NCBI RefSeq assembly: GCF_003344965.1
Contig: NZ_CP031194.1
Location: 3,410,001 to 3,474,000 of the forward strand
Source: Streptomyces paludis
Lineage (GTDB): Bacteria > Actinomycetota > Actinomycetes > Streptomycetales > Streptomycetaceae
Direction of reading: 5' to 3'
DNA length: 64,000 nt
Translations under genes and position numbers: made by a program
The notes under the pieces: generated by a model
The model's input: the letters and a program-made list of their open reading frames with translations, nothing else
Told to the model about the DNA's origin: nothing
The model's database searches: none
In this document: piece after piece, positions 49,150 through 58,392 of the stretch
Numbering within the stretch: position 1 is the first letter of the stretch
Layout: each line of letters begins with the position of its first letter

Positions 49150-49625
49150 CCCGCCGCTCCTCTCTGGGGCTCTGCGGCAGCCTCACGGCGGCCGCGGTCC
49201 TGGTGGTGACCGGCTGTTCCTCGTCGTCCTCCTCCGTGTCCTCCTCTTCCGGAGCCGCGCCCAGCCTGAAGGTCAGCGGCGCCTATATGCCGAAGCCCGT
49301 CAGTGACATGGCGGCCGGCTTCCTCACCGTCACCAACAGCGGTCGCTCCGCCGACCGACTCACCTCCATCACCAGCACCATCTCCGACAGCGTCACCATC
49401 CACCGCACCGAGAACCAGGCCATGCGGGAGGTGAAGTCCTTCGACATCCCCGCCGGCGGGGAACTGGATCTCGAACGCGGTGGCAGCCACATCATGTTCA
49501 TGAACCTCAAGGAGCGGCCGGCCCAGGGCCAAGAGGTCGGCATCGAGCTGCACTTCGAGAAGACCGACCCCATCAAGGTCGAACTTCCCGTGAAGGAGAC
49601 CAACTACAACCCGGCCACCCGCTGA
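49146..49625 (+). CDS. PCu(A)C family copper chaperone
   Basis: 159-aa lipoprotein (lipobox VVTGCSS) of the PCu(A)C family. Copper motif H(x)nM...HxM is present: TIHRTENQAMREV, later GGSHIMFMNLKERP. It binds Cu(I) outside the membrane and supplies Sco or the oxidase directly. GTG 49146 overlaps the Sco stop. A short poly-Ser stretch follows the lipid anchor. Confidence 0.93.
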   Translation: MTRRSSLGLCGSLTAAAVLVVTGCSSSSSSVSSSSGAAPSLKVSGAYMPKPVSDMAAGFLTVTNSGRSADRLTSITSTISDSVTIHRTENQAMREVKSFDIPAGGELDLERGGSHIMFMNLKERPAQGQEVGIELHFEKTDPIKVELPVKETNYNPATR

Positions 49626-49645
49626 CCGAGGGACTGAGGGACACC

Positions 49646-51793
49646 ATGACAGCCACCGCCCCGCGCTTCGGAGTTACCGGCCCCACCAGAGCCGTCGCCC
49701 TGATGCGACTGCTGCTCGTCACCGCCGTGCTGCTCGGCACCGTCCTCACCGTGTCCTCCGGCACGGCGTCGGCGCACGCCGCGCTGACCGGCAGCACCCC
49801 CGAGGACGGGGCGGTGGTCGCCACCGCGCCCAAGGACATCGCCCTCTCCTTCTCCGAACAGGTCTCGCTGGGCAACGACTCGATCCGCGTCCTCGATCCG
49901 GACAGCAAGCGGGTCGACACCGCGAAGATCCGCGACATGAGCGGTGGCGGCACCGTCCGCTACGGCGTCGATCTCCAGACCGGCCTCGCCGACGGCACCT
50001 ACACCGTCGCCTGGCGGGCCGTCTCCGCCGACAGCCACCCCATCGCCGGGGCCTTCACCTTCTCCATCGGGGCGCCCTCGAAGACCGTCGCCGTCCTGCC
50101 CGCCCAACAGGCGGGCGGCGGGCTGGTCGGCACCCTGTACGACATCGCGCGCTACGTCTCGTACACCGGCTTCATCCTGCTCGTCGGCGGCGTCGCCTTC
50201 ATCCTCGGCTGCTGGCAGCGCGGCGCCTCCGTACGGCCGTTGCAGCGGCTGATCGTCGGGGGCTGGCTGACGCTGACCGCCGCCACCCTCGCCATGCTGC
50301 TCCTGCGCACCCCGTACACCGGCTCCGGCGAACTGGGCGATGCCTTCGACCTGGGCGGGCTCCAGGACGTCCTCACCACCAAGACCGGCGCGGCGCTCAT
50401 CTCCCGGCTGCTGCTGCTCGGCGCCGCCGCGCTGTTCATCGCCGTCCTCTTCGGCGCGTACACCAAGCGCGAGGACGACGAGAGGAACACCGCGGGCGAG
50501 AGCGGTACCGACGGCGAGAGGAACACAGGCGGCGAGAAGGACACGGACGGCGAGGAGAGCGCGGCGAAGGAGGAAGGCACGGCGAAGAACGACCTCACCT
50601 TCGGACTCGCCCTGGGCGGCACCGTCGTCGCCGCCGGGATCGCCGCCACCTGGGCGCTGGCCGAACACGCCTCAACGGGGATCCAGACCGGACTCGCCAT
50701 GCCGGTGGACGTGCTTCATCTGCTCGCCGTGGCGACCTGGCTCGGCGGGCTCACCGCGCTGCTCGTCGCTCTCTACCGGGCACCCTTCATAGAGAGCGCG
50801 GCCGTACGGCGCTTCTCCCGCACCGCCTTCATCAGCGTCGTGGTGCTCGCCGCGACCGGGCTGTACCAGTCCTGGCGTCAGGTCGGATCATGGTCGGCGC
50901 TCGGGGGAACGTCATACGGGCGGCTCCTTCTGGTCAAGGTCGGGCTGGTCGCCGTGATGGTCGGCATCGCCTGGTTCTCACGGCGGTGGACCGGTCGGCT
51001 CGGAGAGTGGTCGGGTTCTGAATCTGGGTCGAAGTCGGAGTCGGGAGCTGAGTCGGAGTCGGAGTCGAAGTCGGTAGCTGAGTCGGAGTCGGGAGCTGAG
51101 TCGGAGTCGGTAGCTGAGTCGGAGTCGGGGAAGGGACACGGAGCGAAGAGCGGAGACGAGACGACAGACGGTGACGGATCCGCCGCCTCGACCACGCCTT
51201 CCGTAACTGACAGTGAAAGGCTTACCCAGCTCACCCGCCAGGAAGCCGCATTGGCGACAGCACGCCAAAAGCGGAACCGGGATTCCGATCCCGAGCGGAC
51301 CGGACTGCGCCGTTCCGTGCTCGCGGAGGCCGGGGTGGCCGTCGTCCTCCTCGCCATCACGACCGTACTGACCTCCACCGAACCGGGCCGCACCGCCGAG
51401 CTGGAGGCGAGCCGTACCGGCGGCGCGTCCACGGCCTCCCCCGGTCCCAAGGAACCCGTCAGCCTCACGCTGCCCTTCGACACCGGCGGCGCGAAGGGCA
51501 AGGGCACCGTCCGGCTCACCCTCGACCCGGCCTCCCCCGGCGCCAACGTCATGCAGCTCTACATCGACGGCCCCGGCGGAAAGCCGCTGGACATCCCCGA
51601 GATCAAGATCGCCTTCACCCTCGTGGACAAGAAGATCGGCCCCCTGCCGATCACCCCCGTACGCTCCGCCGCCGGACACTGGACCGCTGACCCCGTACTG
51701 CTGCCCATGCCGGGCGACTGGCAGCTCAGGGTGACCGTCCGGACCTCCGACATCGACCAGACGACCGTCGACAAGAACGTGAAGATCGGCTGA
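49646..51793 (+). CDS. CopC-CopD fusion copper transport protein (YcnJ-like)
   Basis: 715-aa fusion. A signal peptide and CopC domain (ASAHAALTGSTPEDGAVVATAPKDIALSFSEQV, closing DSHPIAGAFTF) are followed by the CopD membrane domain of about eight helices and a C-terminal extracytoplasmic domain (KGKGTVRLTLDPASPGANVMQLYIDGPGGKPLDI). It imports or binds copper. Two charged, repetitive inserts lie between helices: Glu/Lys/Gly-rich near 275-320 and Ser/Glu repeats near 455-500, encoded by an 18-bp DNA repeat. Confidence 0.92.
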   Translation: MTATAPRFGVTGPTRAVALMRLLLVTAVLLGTVLTVSSGTASAHAALTGSTPEDGAVVATAPKDIALSFSEQVSLGNDSIRVLDPDSKRVDTAKIRDMSGGGTVRYGVDLQTGLADGTYTVAWRAVSADSHPIAGAFTFSIGAPSKTVAVLPAQQAGGGLVGTLYDIARYVSYTGFILLVGGVAFILGCWQRGASVRPLQRLIVGGWLTLTAATLAMLLLRTPYTGSGELGDAFDLGGLQDVLTTKTGAALISRLLLLGAAALFIAVLFGAYTKREDDERNTAGESGTDGERNTGGEKDTDGEESAAKEEGTAKNDLTFGLALGGTVVAAGIAATWALAEHASTGIQTGLAMPVDVLHLLAVATWLGGLTALLVALYRAPFIESAAVRRFSRTAFISVVVLAATGLYQSWRQVGSWSALGGTSYGRLLLVKVGLVAVMVGIAWFSRRWTGRLGEWSGSESGSKSESGAESESESKSVAESESGAESESVAESESGKGHGAKSGDETTDGDGSAASTTPSVTDSERLTQLTRQEAALATARQKRNRDSDPERTGLRRSVLAEAGVAVVLLAITTVLTSTEPGRTAELEASRTGGASTASPGPKEPVSLTLPFDTGGAKGKGTVRLTLDPASPGANVMQLYIDGPGGKPLDIPEIKIAFTLVDKKIGPLPITPVRSAAGHWTADPVLLPMPGDWQLRVTVRTSDIDQTTVDKNVKIG
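51041..51130. repeat. 18-bp tandem repeat encoding Ser-Glu repeats in CopCD
   Basis: Several consecutive units like GGTAGCTGAGTCGGAGTC (T or G at the third base), encoding V/G-A-E-S-E-S, plus extra GAGTCG units. Unit length is a multiple of three so length changes stay in frame. Confidence 0.8.
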
Positions 51794-51799
51794 CCCACC

Positions 51800-53218
51800 G
51801 TGAGCGACACCCGACAGAACCACGAACACCGGCACGCCGACGACGGACCCGATGACAGCCGGGACAACAAGTCCGACGACAAGTCCGGCGCGAAGCCCGG
51901 CGACAGGTCCGAAAGCCGGTCGGAGAGCCGGCCCGAGAGCCGGTCCGACGACGACCGGCCGCCCGCCCCCGTCATCTCCCGCCGACGGCTCCTCGGCACC
52001 GCCGGCGCCGCCGGAGCCGTCGGGCTGGCGCTCGGAGCCGTCGGCGGGGCCACCGGTTACGCGGCCGGGAGCCCCGAACCGGTGACGGCGCTGACCACCA
52101 TCGGCACCGACTATCTGCCGTTCCACGGTGTCCACCAACCCGGCATCACCACCCCCGTGCAGGCCAGCGGCCATCTGATCGCCTTCGACCTGCTCCCGGG
52201 CGCGGGCCGCAAGGAGGCCGCCGCGCTGCTGCGCCGCTGGTCGGCGTCGGCGCGGACGCTGATGGCGGGCGAGCCGGCCACGAACGGCGGCGGTGCCGGC
52301 GGCCACGACACCGGCATCGCGCTGGACGCCGGCCCGTCCTCCCTCACCGTGACCTTCGGTTTCGGCCGTACCTTCTTCGACCGTACGGAGCTGACCGGGC
52401 AGCGCCCCGAGGCCCTGGACCCGCTGCCCGCCTTCTCCAACGACCATCTCGACGCCGGCCGCAGCGACGGCGACCTCTGGATCCAGATCGGCTCCGACGA
52501 CGCGCTCGTCGCCTTCCACGCGCTGCGCACGCTCCAGAAGGACGCGGGCGCGGCGGCGCGGGTGCGCTGGCAGATGAACGGCTTCAACCGTTCGCCCGGC
52601 GCCACCCCGCAACCCATGACCAGCCGCAATCTGATGGGACAGATAGACGGCACGGGCAACCCCAAACCCTCGGAGCCCGACTACGACCGCCGGATCTTCG
52701 TCCCCTCGGCCCCCGCCGCCGGCACGCCCGCGTGGATGGCGGACGGCTCCTACGCGGTCGTACGGCGGATCCGTATGCTCCTCGACGACTGGGAACAGCT
52801 CACCGTCGCCCGTCAGGAGCAGGTCATCGGCCGCCGCAAGGCCGACGGCGCCCCGCTCACCGGCGGTACGGAGACCACGGAGATGGACCTCGACAAGCTC
52901 GGCCGGGACGGCAGCCTCGTCATCCCGGCCAACGCGCACGCCCGGATCTCCAAGCCCGAGTCGAACGGCGGCGCCGCCATGCTGCGCCGCCCCTTCTCAT
53001 TCCACGACGGCATCGGCGACGACGGCACGCCGGACGCGGGGCTGCTCTTCGTCTGCTGGCAGGCCCATCCGCTCAAGGGCTTCGTCCCCGTACAGCGCAA
53101 GCTCGACCGCGGGGACGCGCTGTCGGCGTTCATCCGCCACGAGGCGAGCGGGCTGTTCGCCGTACCGGGGGGCGCGCGGCAGGGGGAGTACGTGGGCCAG
53201 CGCCTGCTGGAGTCCTGA
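51800..53218 (+). CDS. Dyp-type peroxidase with Tat signal
   Basis: 472-aa haem peroxidase of the DyP family. An unusually long, charged N-terminus (about 60 residues, Asp/Ser/Arg-rich) precedes the Tat motif SRRRLLGTAGAAGAVGLALG. The DyP core shows MGQIDGTGNPKPSEPD (catalytic Asp of GxxDG), YAVVRRIRMLLDDWEQL and HPLKGFVPVQRKLDRGDALSAFIRHEASGLFAVPGG. It is exported folded with haem. EfeB/DtpA-like DyPs in Streptomyces accompany Sco and copper chaperones in copper-dependent development, which fits these neighbours. GTG 51800 follows CopCD by 6 bases. Confidence 0.93.
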   Translation: MSDTRQNHEHRHADDGPDDSRDNKSDDKSGAKPGDRSESRSESRPESRSDDDRPPAPVISRRRLLGTAGAAGAVGLALGAVGGATGYAAGSPEPVTALTTIGTDYLPFHGVHQPGITTPVQASGHLIAFDLLPGAGRKEAAALLRRWSASARTLMAGEPATNGGGAGGHDTGIALDAGPSSLTVTFGFGRTFFDRTELTGQRPEALDPLPAFSNDHLDAGRSDGDLWIQIGSDDALVAFHALRTLQKDAGAAARVRWQMNGFNRSPGATPQPMTSRNLMGQIDGTGNPKPSEPDYDRRIFVPSAPAAGTPAWMADGSYAVVRRIRMLLDDWEQLTVARQEQVIGRRKADGAPLTGGTETTEMDLDKLGRDGSLVIPANAHARISKPESNGGAAMLRRPFSFHDGIGDDGTPDAGLLFVCWQAHPLKGFVPVQRKLDRGDALSAFIRHEASGLFAVPGGARQGEYVGQRLLES

Positions 53219-53377
53219 GCCGGGACCACGGCCCGGGTCAGGATTCAGAACTCCGGGACTCCGGGGGCAGGACCTGCGGCACTCCGCTCCGGACACCGGG
53301 GGCAGGACCTCGCGCGGGACTCGGCGCGGGACTCGGCGCGGGAACGGTGACCCCGGTCGGCCCATTAAGGTGACCGT

Positions 53378-54313
53378 ATGTCGGCCATGCGCTATACGTA
53401 TCTCGGCCCCGAGGGCACCTTCACCGAAGCCGCTCTCCGCACGCTCCCGGAAGCGGCCACGCGGGAACTGGTCCCCATGGTGTCCGTCCCGGCGGCCCTC
53501 GACGCCGTACGGAACGGACAGGCCGCCGCGGCGTTCGTCCCGATCGAGAACTCGGTGGAGGGCGGGGTCACCGCGACCCTCGACGAACTCGCCTCCGGCG
53601 AGCAGCTGATGATCTACCGCGAAGTGCTGCTGCCGATCACCTTCGCCCTGCTGGTACGGCCGGGGACCGAGCTGTCCGACATCAAGACCGTGACCGGTCA
53701 TCCGGTGGCCCAGCCGCAGGTGCGCAACTGGCTGCGGGGCCATCTGCCGGACGCGCTGTGGGAGTCGGCCGCGTCGAACGCGGACGGTGCGCGGCTGGTG
53801 CAGGAAGGCCGTTTCGACGCCGCCTTCGCCGGGGAGTTCGCGGCGGCGCGGTACGGGCTGAAGCCGCTGGTCAGCGAGATCCATGACGCGGAGAACGCGG
53901 AGACGCGGTTCGTTCTGGTGGGCCGGCCCGCGCGCCCGTCGGCGCCGACCGGCGCGGACAAGACGTCGGTGGTCGTGTGGCTGGGCGACGACCACCCGGG
54001 CGCGCTGCTCGAACTGCTCCAGGAGTTCGCGGTGCGCGGGGTCAACCTGATGCTGATCCAGTCCCGGCCGACCGGCGCGGGCATCGGCAACTACTGCTTC
54101 GCCGCGGACGCCGAGGGGCACATCACGGACCGGCGGGTGGGCGAGGCGCTGATGGGGCTGAAGCGGATCTGCCCGAAGGTGCGATTCCTCGGTTCGTACC
54201 CGCGCGCGGGGGTGTCCCCGGCGGATACGGCGGCGCTGCGCCCCGGTACGTCGGACGCGGAGTTCATCTCGGCGGCGGACTGGCTGGCGCGCATCCAGGA
54301 CGGCCGCGTCTAA
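53378..54313 (+). CDS. pheA: prephenate dehydratase
   Basis: 311-aa monofunctional prephenate dehydratase converting prephenate to phenylpyruvate for phenylalanine synthesis. The catalytic domain starts MRYTYLGPEGTFTEAAL and includes FVPIENSVEGGVTATLDEL and NAETRFVLVGR (TRF catalytic motif). A C-terminal ACT domain (SVVVWLGDDHPGALLELLQEFAVRGVNLMLIQSRPTGAGIGNYCF) gives Phe feedback; the usual ESRP is QSRP here. ATG 53378 or 53387. A short tandem repeat of GGGACTCGGCGC lies just upstream (53317-53343). Confidence 0.96.
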   Translation: MSAMRYTYLGPEGTFTEAALRTLPEAATRELVPMVSVPAALDAVRNGQAAAAFVPIENSVEGGVTATLDELASGEQLMIYREVLLPITFALLVRPGTELSDIKTVTGHPVAQPQVRNWLRGHLPDALWESAASNADGARLVQEGRFDAAFAGEFAAARYGLKPLVSEIHDAENAETRFVLVGRPARPSAPTGADKTSVVVWLGDDHPGALLELLQEFAVRGVNLMLIQSRPTGAGIGNYCFAADAEGHITDRRVGEALMGLKRICPKVRFLGSYPRAGVSPADTAALRPGTSDAEFISAADWLARIQDGRV

Positions 54314-54939
54314 GGCTGCACGGGGCCTCGCCCGGCGCGCAGACCGCGCCTGGCGAGGGCTGGCGCCGGGCACGGGCAGGAGGGCTGTGGATGTATGCCA
54401 AAGTTATCCACAGGCGAGCGGCTCACCCTGGGGACAAGTCGACACCCGTAGCCGACACAGTCGACAAATCGGCCCAGTCGCCCCACCTCCATCCACAGGG
54501 CGCCAGACCGGCCCGCGTCACCTCAATTCCAGTGATCAACTCGTTAGAGCGAGTAATTCCCACCCGAATGAGTGCGCTAAGTGGGTTTAAGAAGGGAATT
54601 CCGCACCCCTTCCACGGCCTTCACGGACGCCAATTGCGCGATCCACAGACCCTCCACACAGCCTGTGGATAACTTCTGCCGACACACCCCCTCTGTGGAC
54701 AACGCCCCTGCCCGGCCGCCCCAAGTCCCGTCCCGCACAAGGGTCGTGAGTCAAGGCGGCGGCAACGGACTGCCTCATTCCAGGGAATTGCGCCCCCTTT
54801 ATTGACGAACGGCGGGCAAACTCCGGGCGCCCCTTCCAGGATTCCCCACCACCTTCCACAATTGCCGCAATTAGGACAAAGGGGCGCGCCTGCCGATATC
54901 GAGTGGGGTGGTGTCGGTGCACACCGGTAGCCTGGTGGG
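54314..54939. other. intergenic DnaA-box cluster between pheA and serS
   Basis: 626 bases without a gene. DnaA-box-like 9-mers: TTATCCACA at 54404-54412, its reverse at 54664-54672, and a perfect reverse TTGTCCACA at 54694-54702; weaker matches at 54386, 54489, 54639, 54650. The middle is AT-rich with nested inverted repeats (AATTCCC/GGGAATT and CCCAC/GTGGG, 54553-54601). A cluster of high-affinity DnaA boxes (D78) about 78 kb from oriC in S. coelicolor limits initiation; by the serS neighbourhood this could be its equivalent. Confidence 0.65.
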
Positions 54940-56217
54940 GTGATTGACCTTCGCCTGCTCCGTGAGGACCCCGACCGTGTTCGCGCCTCCCAGCGCGCCC
55001 GTGGAGAGGACGTCGCGCTCGTCGACGCCCTGCTCTCCGCCGACGAGCGGCGCAGGTCGTCCGGCGTCCGCTTCGACGCGCTGCGCTCGGAACAGAAATC
55101 GCTCGGCAAGCTGATCCCCAAGGCGAGCGCCGAGGAGCGGTCGGAGCTGCTCAAGCAGGCCGAGCAGCTGAAGGCCGACGTCAAGGCCGCCGACGCCGAG
55201 CAGCACGAGGCCGACGAGGAGGCCAGGCAGCTGCTCCTCCAGCTCGGCAATGTCGTCCACCCCGACGTCCCGGTCGGCGGCGAGGAGGACTTCGTCGTCC
55301 TGGAGACGCACGGCACGATCCGTGACTTCGCGGCGGAGGGCTTCGAGCCCAAGGACCACCTGGAGCTGGGCGAGGCGCTGGGCGCCATCGACGTCGAGCG
55401 CGGCGCCAAGGTCTCCGGTTCGCGTTTCTACTATCTGACGGGCGTCGGCGCGCTCCTTGAGCTGGCTCTGGTCAACGCGGCGATCGCGCAGTCCACCGAG
55501 GCCGGCTTCATCCCGATGCTCACCCCGGCGCTGGTCCGCCCGCGCGCCATGGAGGGCACGGGCTTCCTGGGCCAGGCCGCGGAGAACGTGTACCACCTGG
55601 AGAAGGACGACTACTACCTGGTCGGTACGTCGGAGGTGCCCCTCGCCGCGTATCACATGGACGAGATCATCGACGCCGACAAGCTGCCCCTGCGGTACGC
55701 GGGCTTCTCGCCGTGCTTCCGCCGCGAGGCCGGTACGTACGGCAAGGACACGCGCGGCATCTTCCGGGTCCACCAGTTCGACAAGGTCGAGATGTTCTCG
55801 TACGTCGACCCGGCGGACGCCCAGGCCGAGCACCAGCGGCTGCTGGAGTGGGAGAAGCAGTGGCTGACCGCCCTCGGCCTGCCCTTCCAGGTGATCGATG
55901 TGGCCACCGGTGATCTGGGCGCGTCCGCCTCGCGCAAGTTCGACTGCGAGGCGTGGATCCCGACGCAGGGCAAGTACCGCGAGCTGACCTCGGCGTCCAA
56001 CTGCGACAGCTTCCAGGCCCGCCGGCTCTCGGTCCGGATGCGGGACGGCAAGCAGGTCAAGCCGCTGTCGACGCTGAACGGCACGCTCTGCGCCGTACCG
56101 CGCACAATCGTGGCGATCCTGGAGAACCACCAGCTGCCGGACGGTTCGGTACGGGTCCCCGAGGTGCTCCGTCCGTATCTGGGCGGCCGTGAGGTGCTGG
56201 AGCCGGTCGCCAAGTGA
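54940..56217 (+). CDS. serS: seryl-tRNA synthetase
   Basis: 425-aa class II synthetase charging tRNA-Ser (and tRNA-Sec where present). An N-terminal coiled-coil arm (about 27-100) that grips the long variable arm of tRNA-Ser is followed by the catalytic domain with motif 2 ([31 protein letters not shown]) and motif 3 ([20 protein letters not shown]). GTG 54940 has GGTGGGG just upstream. It overlaps the HAD hydrolase start by four bases. The DnaA-box region precedes it. Confidence 0.98.
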   Translation: MIDLRLLREDPDRVRASQRARGEDVALVDALLSADERRRSSGVRFDALRSEQKSLGKLIPKASAEERSELLKQAEQLKADVKAADAEQHEADEEARQLLLQLGNVVHPDVPVGGEEDFVVLETHGTIRDFAAEGFEPKDHLELGEALGAIDVERGAKVSGSRFYYLTGVGALLELALVNAAIAQSTEAGFIPMLTPALVRPRAMEGTGFLGQAAENVYHLEKDDYYLVGTSEVPLAAYHMDEIIDADKLPLRYAGFSPCFRREAGTYGKDTRGIFRVHQFDKVEMFSYVDPADAQAEHQRLLEWEKQWLTALGLPFQVIDVATGDLGASASRKFDCEAWIPTQGKYRELTSASNCDSFQARRLSVRMRDGKQVKPLSTLNGTLCAVPRTIVAILENHQLPDGSVRVPEVLRPYLGGREVLEPVAK

Positions 56218-57095
56218 GCACCACCGACCCCGCCGCGCCGCGCGCGGCCACCTCGCTCGCGGCATCGCTCGCCGCCGCGCCGGTGCCCGCCGCGCCGTTC
56301 CCGTACAAGCTCGTCGCGACGGACCTCGACGGCACACTGCTGCGCGAGGACAACACGGTCTCCGGCCGTACGCGCGAGGCCCTCGCGGCGGTGACCGCGG
56401 CGGGCGCCGCGCACATCATCGTCACGGGGCGGGCCGTGCCCTGGACCCTGCACATCCTGGACGACCTGGGGTACGAGGGTCTGGCGGTGTGCGGCCAGGG
56501 CGCGCAGGTCTACCACGCGGGTGAGCACCGGCTGCTGACGTCGCTGACCCTCGACCGGAAGCTCGCCAAGGTGGCGCTCGCCCGGATCGAGGCGGAGATC
56601 GGCGCCCCGGCGCTGGCCGTGAGCCGGGACGGGCTCGACGGCGAGGTGCTGATCGGCCCCGGCTACCGGACGCTGGACGGCGCGCTTCCGGCGGTGACGG
56701 TGGCCGATCCGGCGGAGCTGTGGTCGGCGCCGCTGAACAAGGTCTACATCCAGCACCCGGAGCTGGACGACGACGCGCTGGCCCTGGCGGCACGTGCCGC
56801 GGCCGGCGGGCTGGTGGACGTGGTGATGGCGGGCGCGGGCGTGGTGGAGATCCTCCCGCTGGGCCTGAGCAAGGCCACCGGTCTGTCACTGGCCGCACGG
56901 CGCCTCGGCGTCAAGGCGGCGGACACGATCGCGTTTGGTGACATGCCGAACGACATCCCGATGTTCGGCTGGGCCGGCTACGGCGTGGCCATGGCGAACG
57001 CGCACGACGAGCTGAAGGCCGTCGCGGACGAGGTCACGGCGTCGAACGAGGACGACGGCATCGCCGTGGTGCTGGAGAAACTGCTGCTCGGGTAA
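56214..57095 (+). CDS. HAD superfamily hydrolase (Cof type)
   Basis: 293-aa HAD phosphatase of the Cof/IIB class: [18 protein letters not shown] (nucleophile Asp), [10 protein letters not shown] (motif II), [20 protein letters not shown] (Lys) and [30 protein letters not shown] (motif IV). It dephosphorylates sugar phosphates or nucleotides; substrate unknown. GTG 56214 overlaps serS by four bases; this serS-HAD pairing is common in Streptomyces. Confidence 0.92.
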   Translation: MSTTDPAAPRAATSLAASLAAAPVPAAPFPYKLVATDLDGTLLREDNTVSGRTREALAAVTAAGAAHIIVTGRAVPWTLHILDDLGYEGLAVCGQGAQVYHAGEHRLLTSLTLDRKLAKVALARIEAEIGAPALAVSRDGLDGEVLIGPGYRTLDGALPAVTVADPAELWSAPLNKVYIQHPELDDDALALAARAAAGGLVDVVMAGAGVVEILPLGLSKATGLSLAARRLGVKAADTIAFGDMPNDIPMFGWAGYGVAMANAHDELKAVADEVTASNEDDGIAVVLEKLLLG

Positions 57096-57421
57096 AAGCC
57101 CGCGGATGTCCCAGGCCCCGAGAGAGGGTCCGGGAGGGGTGGCCCGCGCGGATGCGCGCTCGAAGCGGCCACCCCCGGGCAGCGTGCCGGCGGCACACGG
57201 AGCGGTGATGGCTACTCCGGTGCCCGCGCGGTGCTGCCCTGCTGGGAACTCGACGGACTCGGACTGCCGGTCATCGCCGTGTTCCGCTCCCGGTCTGTGG
57301 TGTGCGCGGTGCGTGCCCCGCACACCACAACTGTGCCCGCGGCCACGGCCAGGCGCCACCGAATATCCGCCAACGGCCCGCGTACGCCCCCGGAGGGACG
57401 GCCGCGGGCCGCGGGGACGGA
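57096..57421. other. 326-base gap with no supported gene
   Basis: Short open frames exist but lack codon pattern and ribosome binding sites. A G/C-rich inverted sequence (about 57388-57420) could terminate the minus-strand gene that ends at 57422. Confidence 0.5.
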
Positions 57422-58117
57422 TCAGCGGTGCTTACGGCCGCGGCGCAGATCCCTCACCTGGCGGGCGAGGTCATCGACCTTCGCGTCCACCTGGTCGATC
57501 CGGACGGACATCTCGCACACCCGGTTGCTGAGGGCCGCGACCACCTGGTTGGTGGCGTCGAGCCGCCGGTCCAGGCTGTCGAGCCGCTGCGACATCCGGT
57601 TCAGCACCGGCCCCAGCTCCTGGAGCGCGAGCCCGACCCCGCCGAGGCACGACTCGATCTTCGTCACGCGCCGGTCGAGCGAGGCGTACCCCTCGCGCCA
57701 GCCCTCCTCCGCATCGAGGAGGTACGTACGGACACGGCGCGCGATGTCGCTGTCGCGCAGGAGCATCGCGATGTTGAGCACGGCGCGGCGGCCGTAGAGC
57801 GTGAGCTGGGTGGCGGCCTGTGGATAACTTTCACCCCTGCCCTCGCTCCATAGTGACAACATGTCACTATGAAAGCGTCGCAGGTCAGAGCCTCGCAGCA
57901 CCTGCATCCCGTTCTCGCACAGCTCCGCGCGATGCCGCGCTGTCAACTGCCTGATGACGCCTGTGGATACTTCGAAGTACCGGGCCACGTCCTCCGTACG
58001 GACATGGATGCCGTCCGGGAGCATCGCCAGGGCCTTGATCTTGTCGAGCGTCTCGACCCGCTCCATGACGCTGTCGCGCATCGTGCGCGATTCGAGCAGA
58101 GCACCTTCTGGTGGCAT
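57422..58117 (-). CDS. HTH plus coiled-coil protein, unknown function
   Basis: 231-aa protein. The N-terminal 100 residues look DNA-binding (LPDGIHVRTEDVARYFEVSTGVIRQLTARHRAELCENGMQVLRGSDLRRF), reminiscent of phage antirepressor or KilA-like N-terminal regions. The C-terminal half is a long heptad coiled coil (LQELGPVLNRMSQRLDSLDRRLDATNQVVAALSNRVCEMSVRIDQVDAKVDDLARQVRDL). ATG 58117 has GAAGG 7 bases upstream. Its coding strand contains TGTGGATAA (57819-57827) and a near match at 57962, extending the DnaA-box distribution. Possibly of phage origin. Confidence 0.7.
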   Translation of the reverse strand: MPPEGALLESRTMRDSVMERVETLDKIKALAMLPDGIHVRTEDVARYFEVSTGVIRQLTARHRAELCENGMQVLRGSDLRRFHSDMLSLWSEGRGESYPQAATQLTLYGRRAVLNIAMLLRDSDIARRVRTYLLDAEEGWREGYASLDRRVTKIESCLGGVGLALQELGPVLNRMSQRLDSLDRRLDATNQVVAALSNRVCEMSVRIDQVDAKVDDLARQVRDLRRGRKHR

Positions 58118-58336
58118 GGGAATGCCTTCTCTTTCCGTGAAGCCGAACCAACCAACAACGAAGTCAGCCCTCTCCCCGGGCTTCAGGGGTGGAGGTCGGC
58201 TCACGGTGGCTACTCACTCAATGACCGGTGCGGCTCTCGATCCGGCACCGGCAATCCCCAGATTCACGAACACTCGACGCAACAGACTCCAGTTGCCTCC
58301 ACGCACCCTGGCAAACGAACCGATAACCGTACAGTT

Positions 58337-58375
58337 ACGTGGCAACCCCCGCCCATCGGACGGGGGTTGCCACGT
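58337..58375. terminator. 15-bp perfect hairpin downstream of the ABC permease
   Basis: ACGTGGCAACCCCCG (58337-58351) pairs perfectly with 58361-58375 around a 9-base loop. It lies 17 bases past the stop of the last gene of the minus-strand ABC operon, without a T-run. Confidence 0.85.
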
Positions 58376-58392
58376 AGAGGTCGATTCTTCGC

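Noticed and set aside
50978..52939. 653-codon minus-strand frame under CopCD and DyP
   Set aside because: Shadow of two well-supported genes.
54540..54601. T-box or other riboswitch ahead of serS
   Set aside because: Nested inverted repeats occur, but no T-box sequence or specifier/antiterminator layout is visible.
54386..54702. chromosomal replication origin
   Set aside because: DnaA boxes are too few and dnaA, dnaN and rpmH are absent; a titration or regulatory cluster is more likely.
57106..57531. small plus-strand gene after the HAD hydrolase
   Set aside because: No ribosome binding site, Pro/Arg/Ser-rich composition and overlap with the end of a better-supported minus-strand gene.
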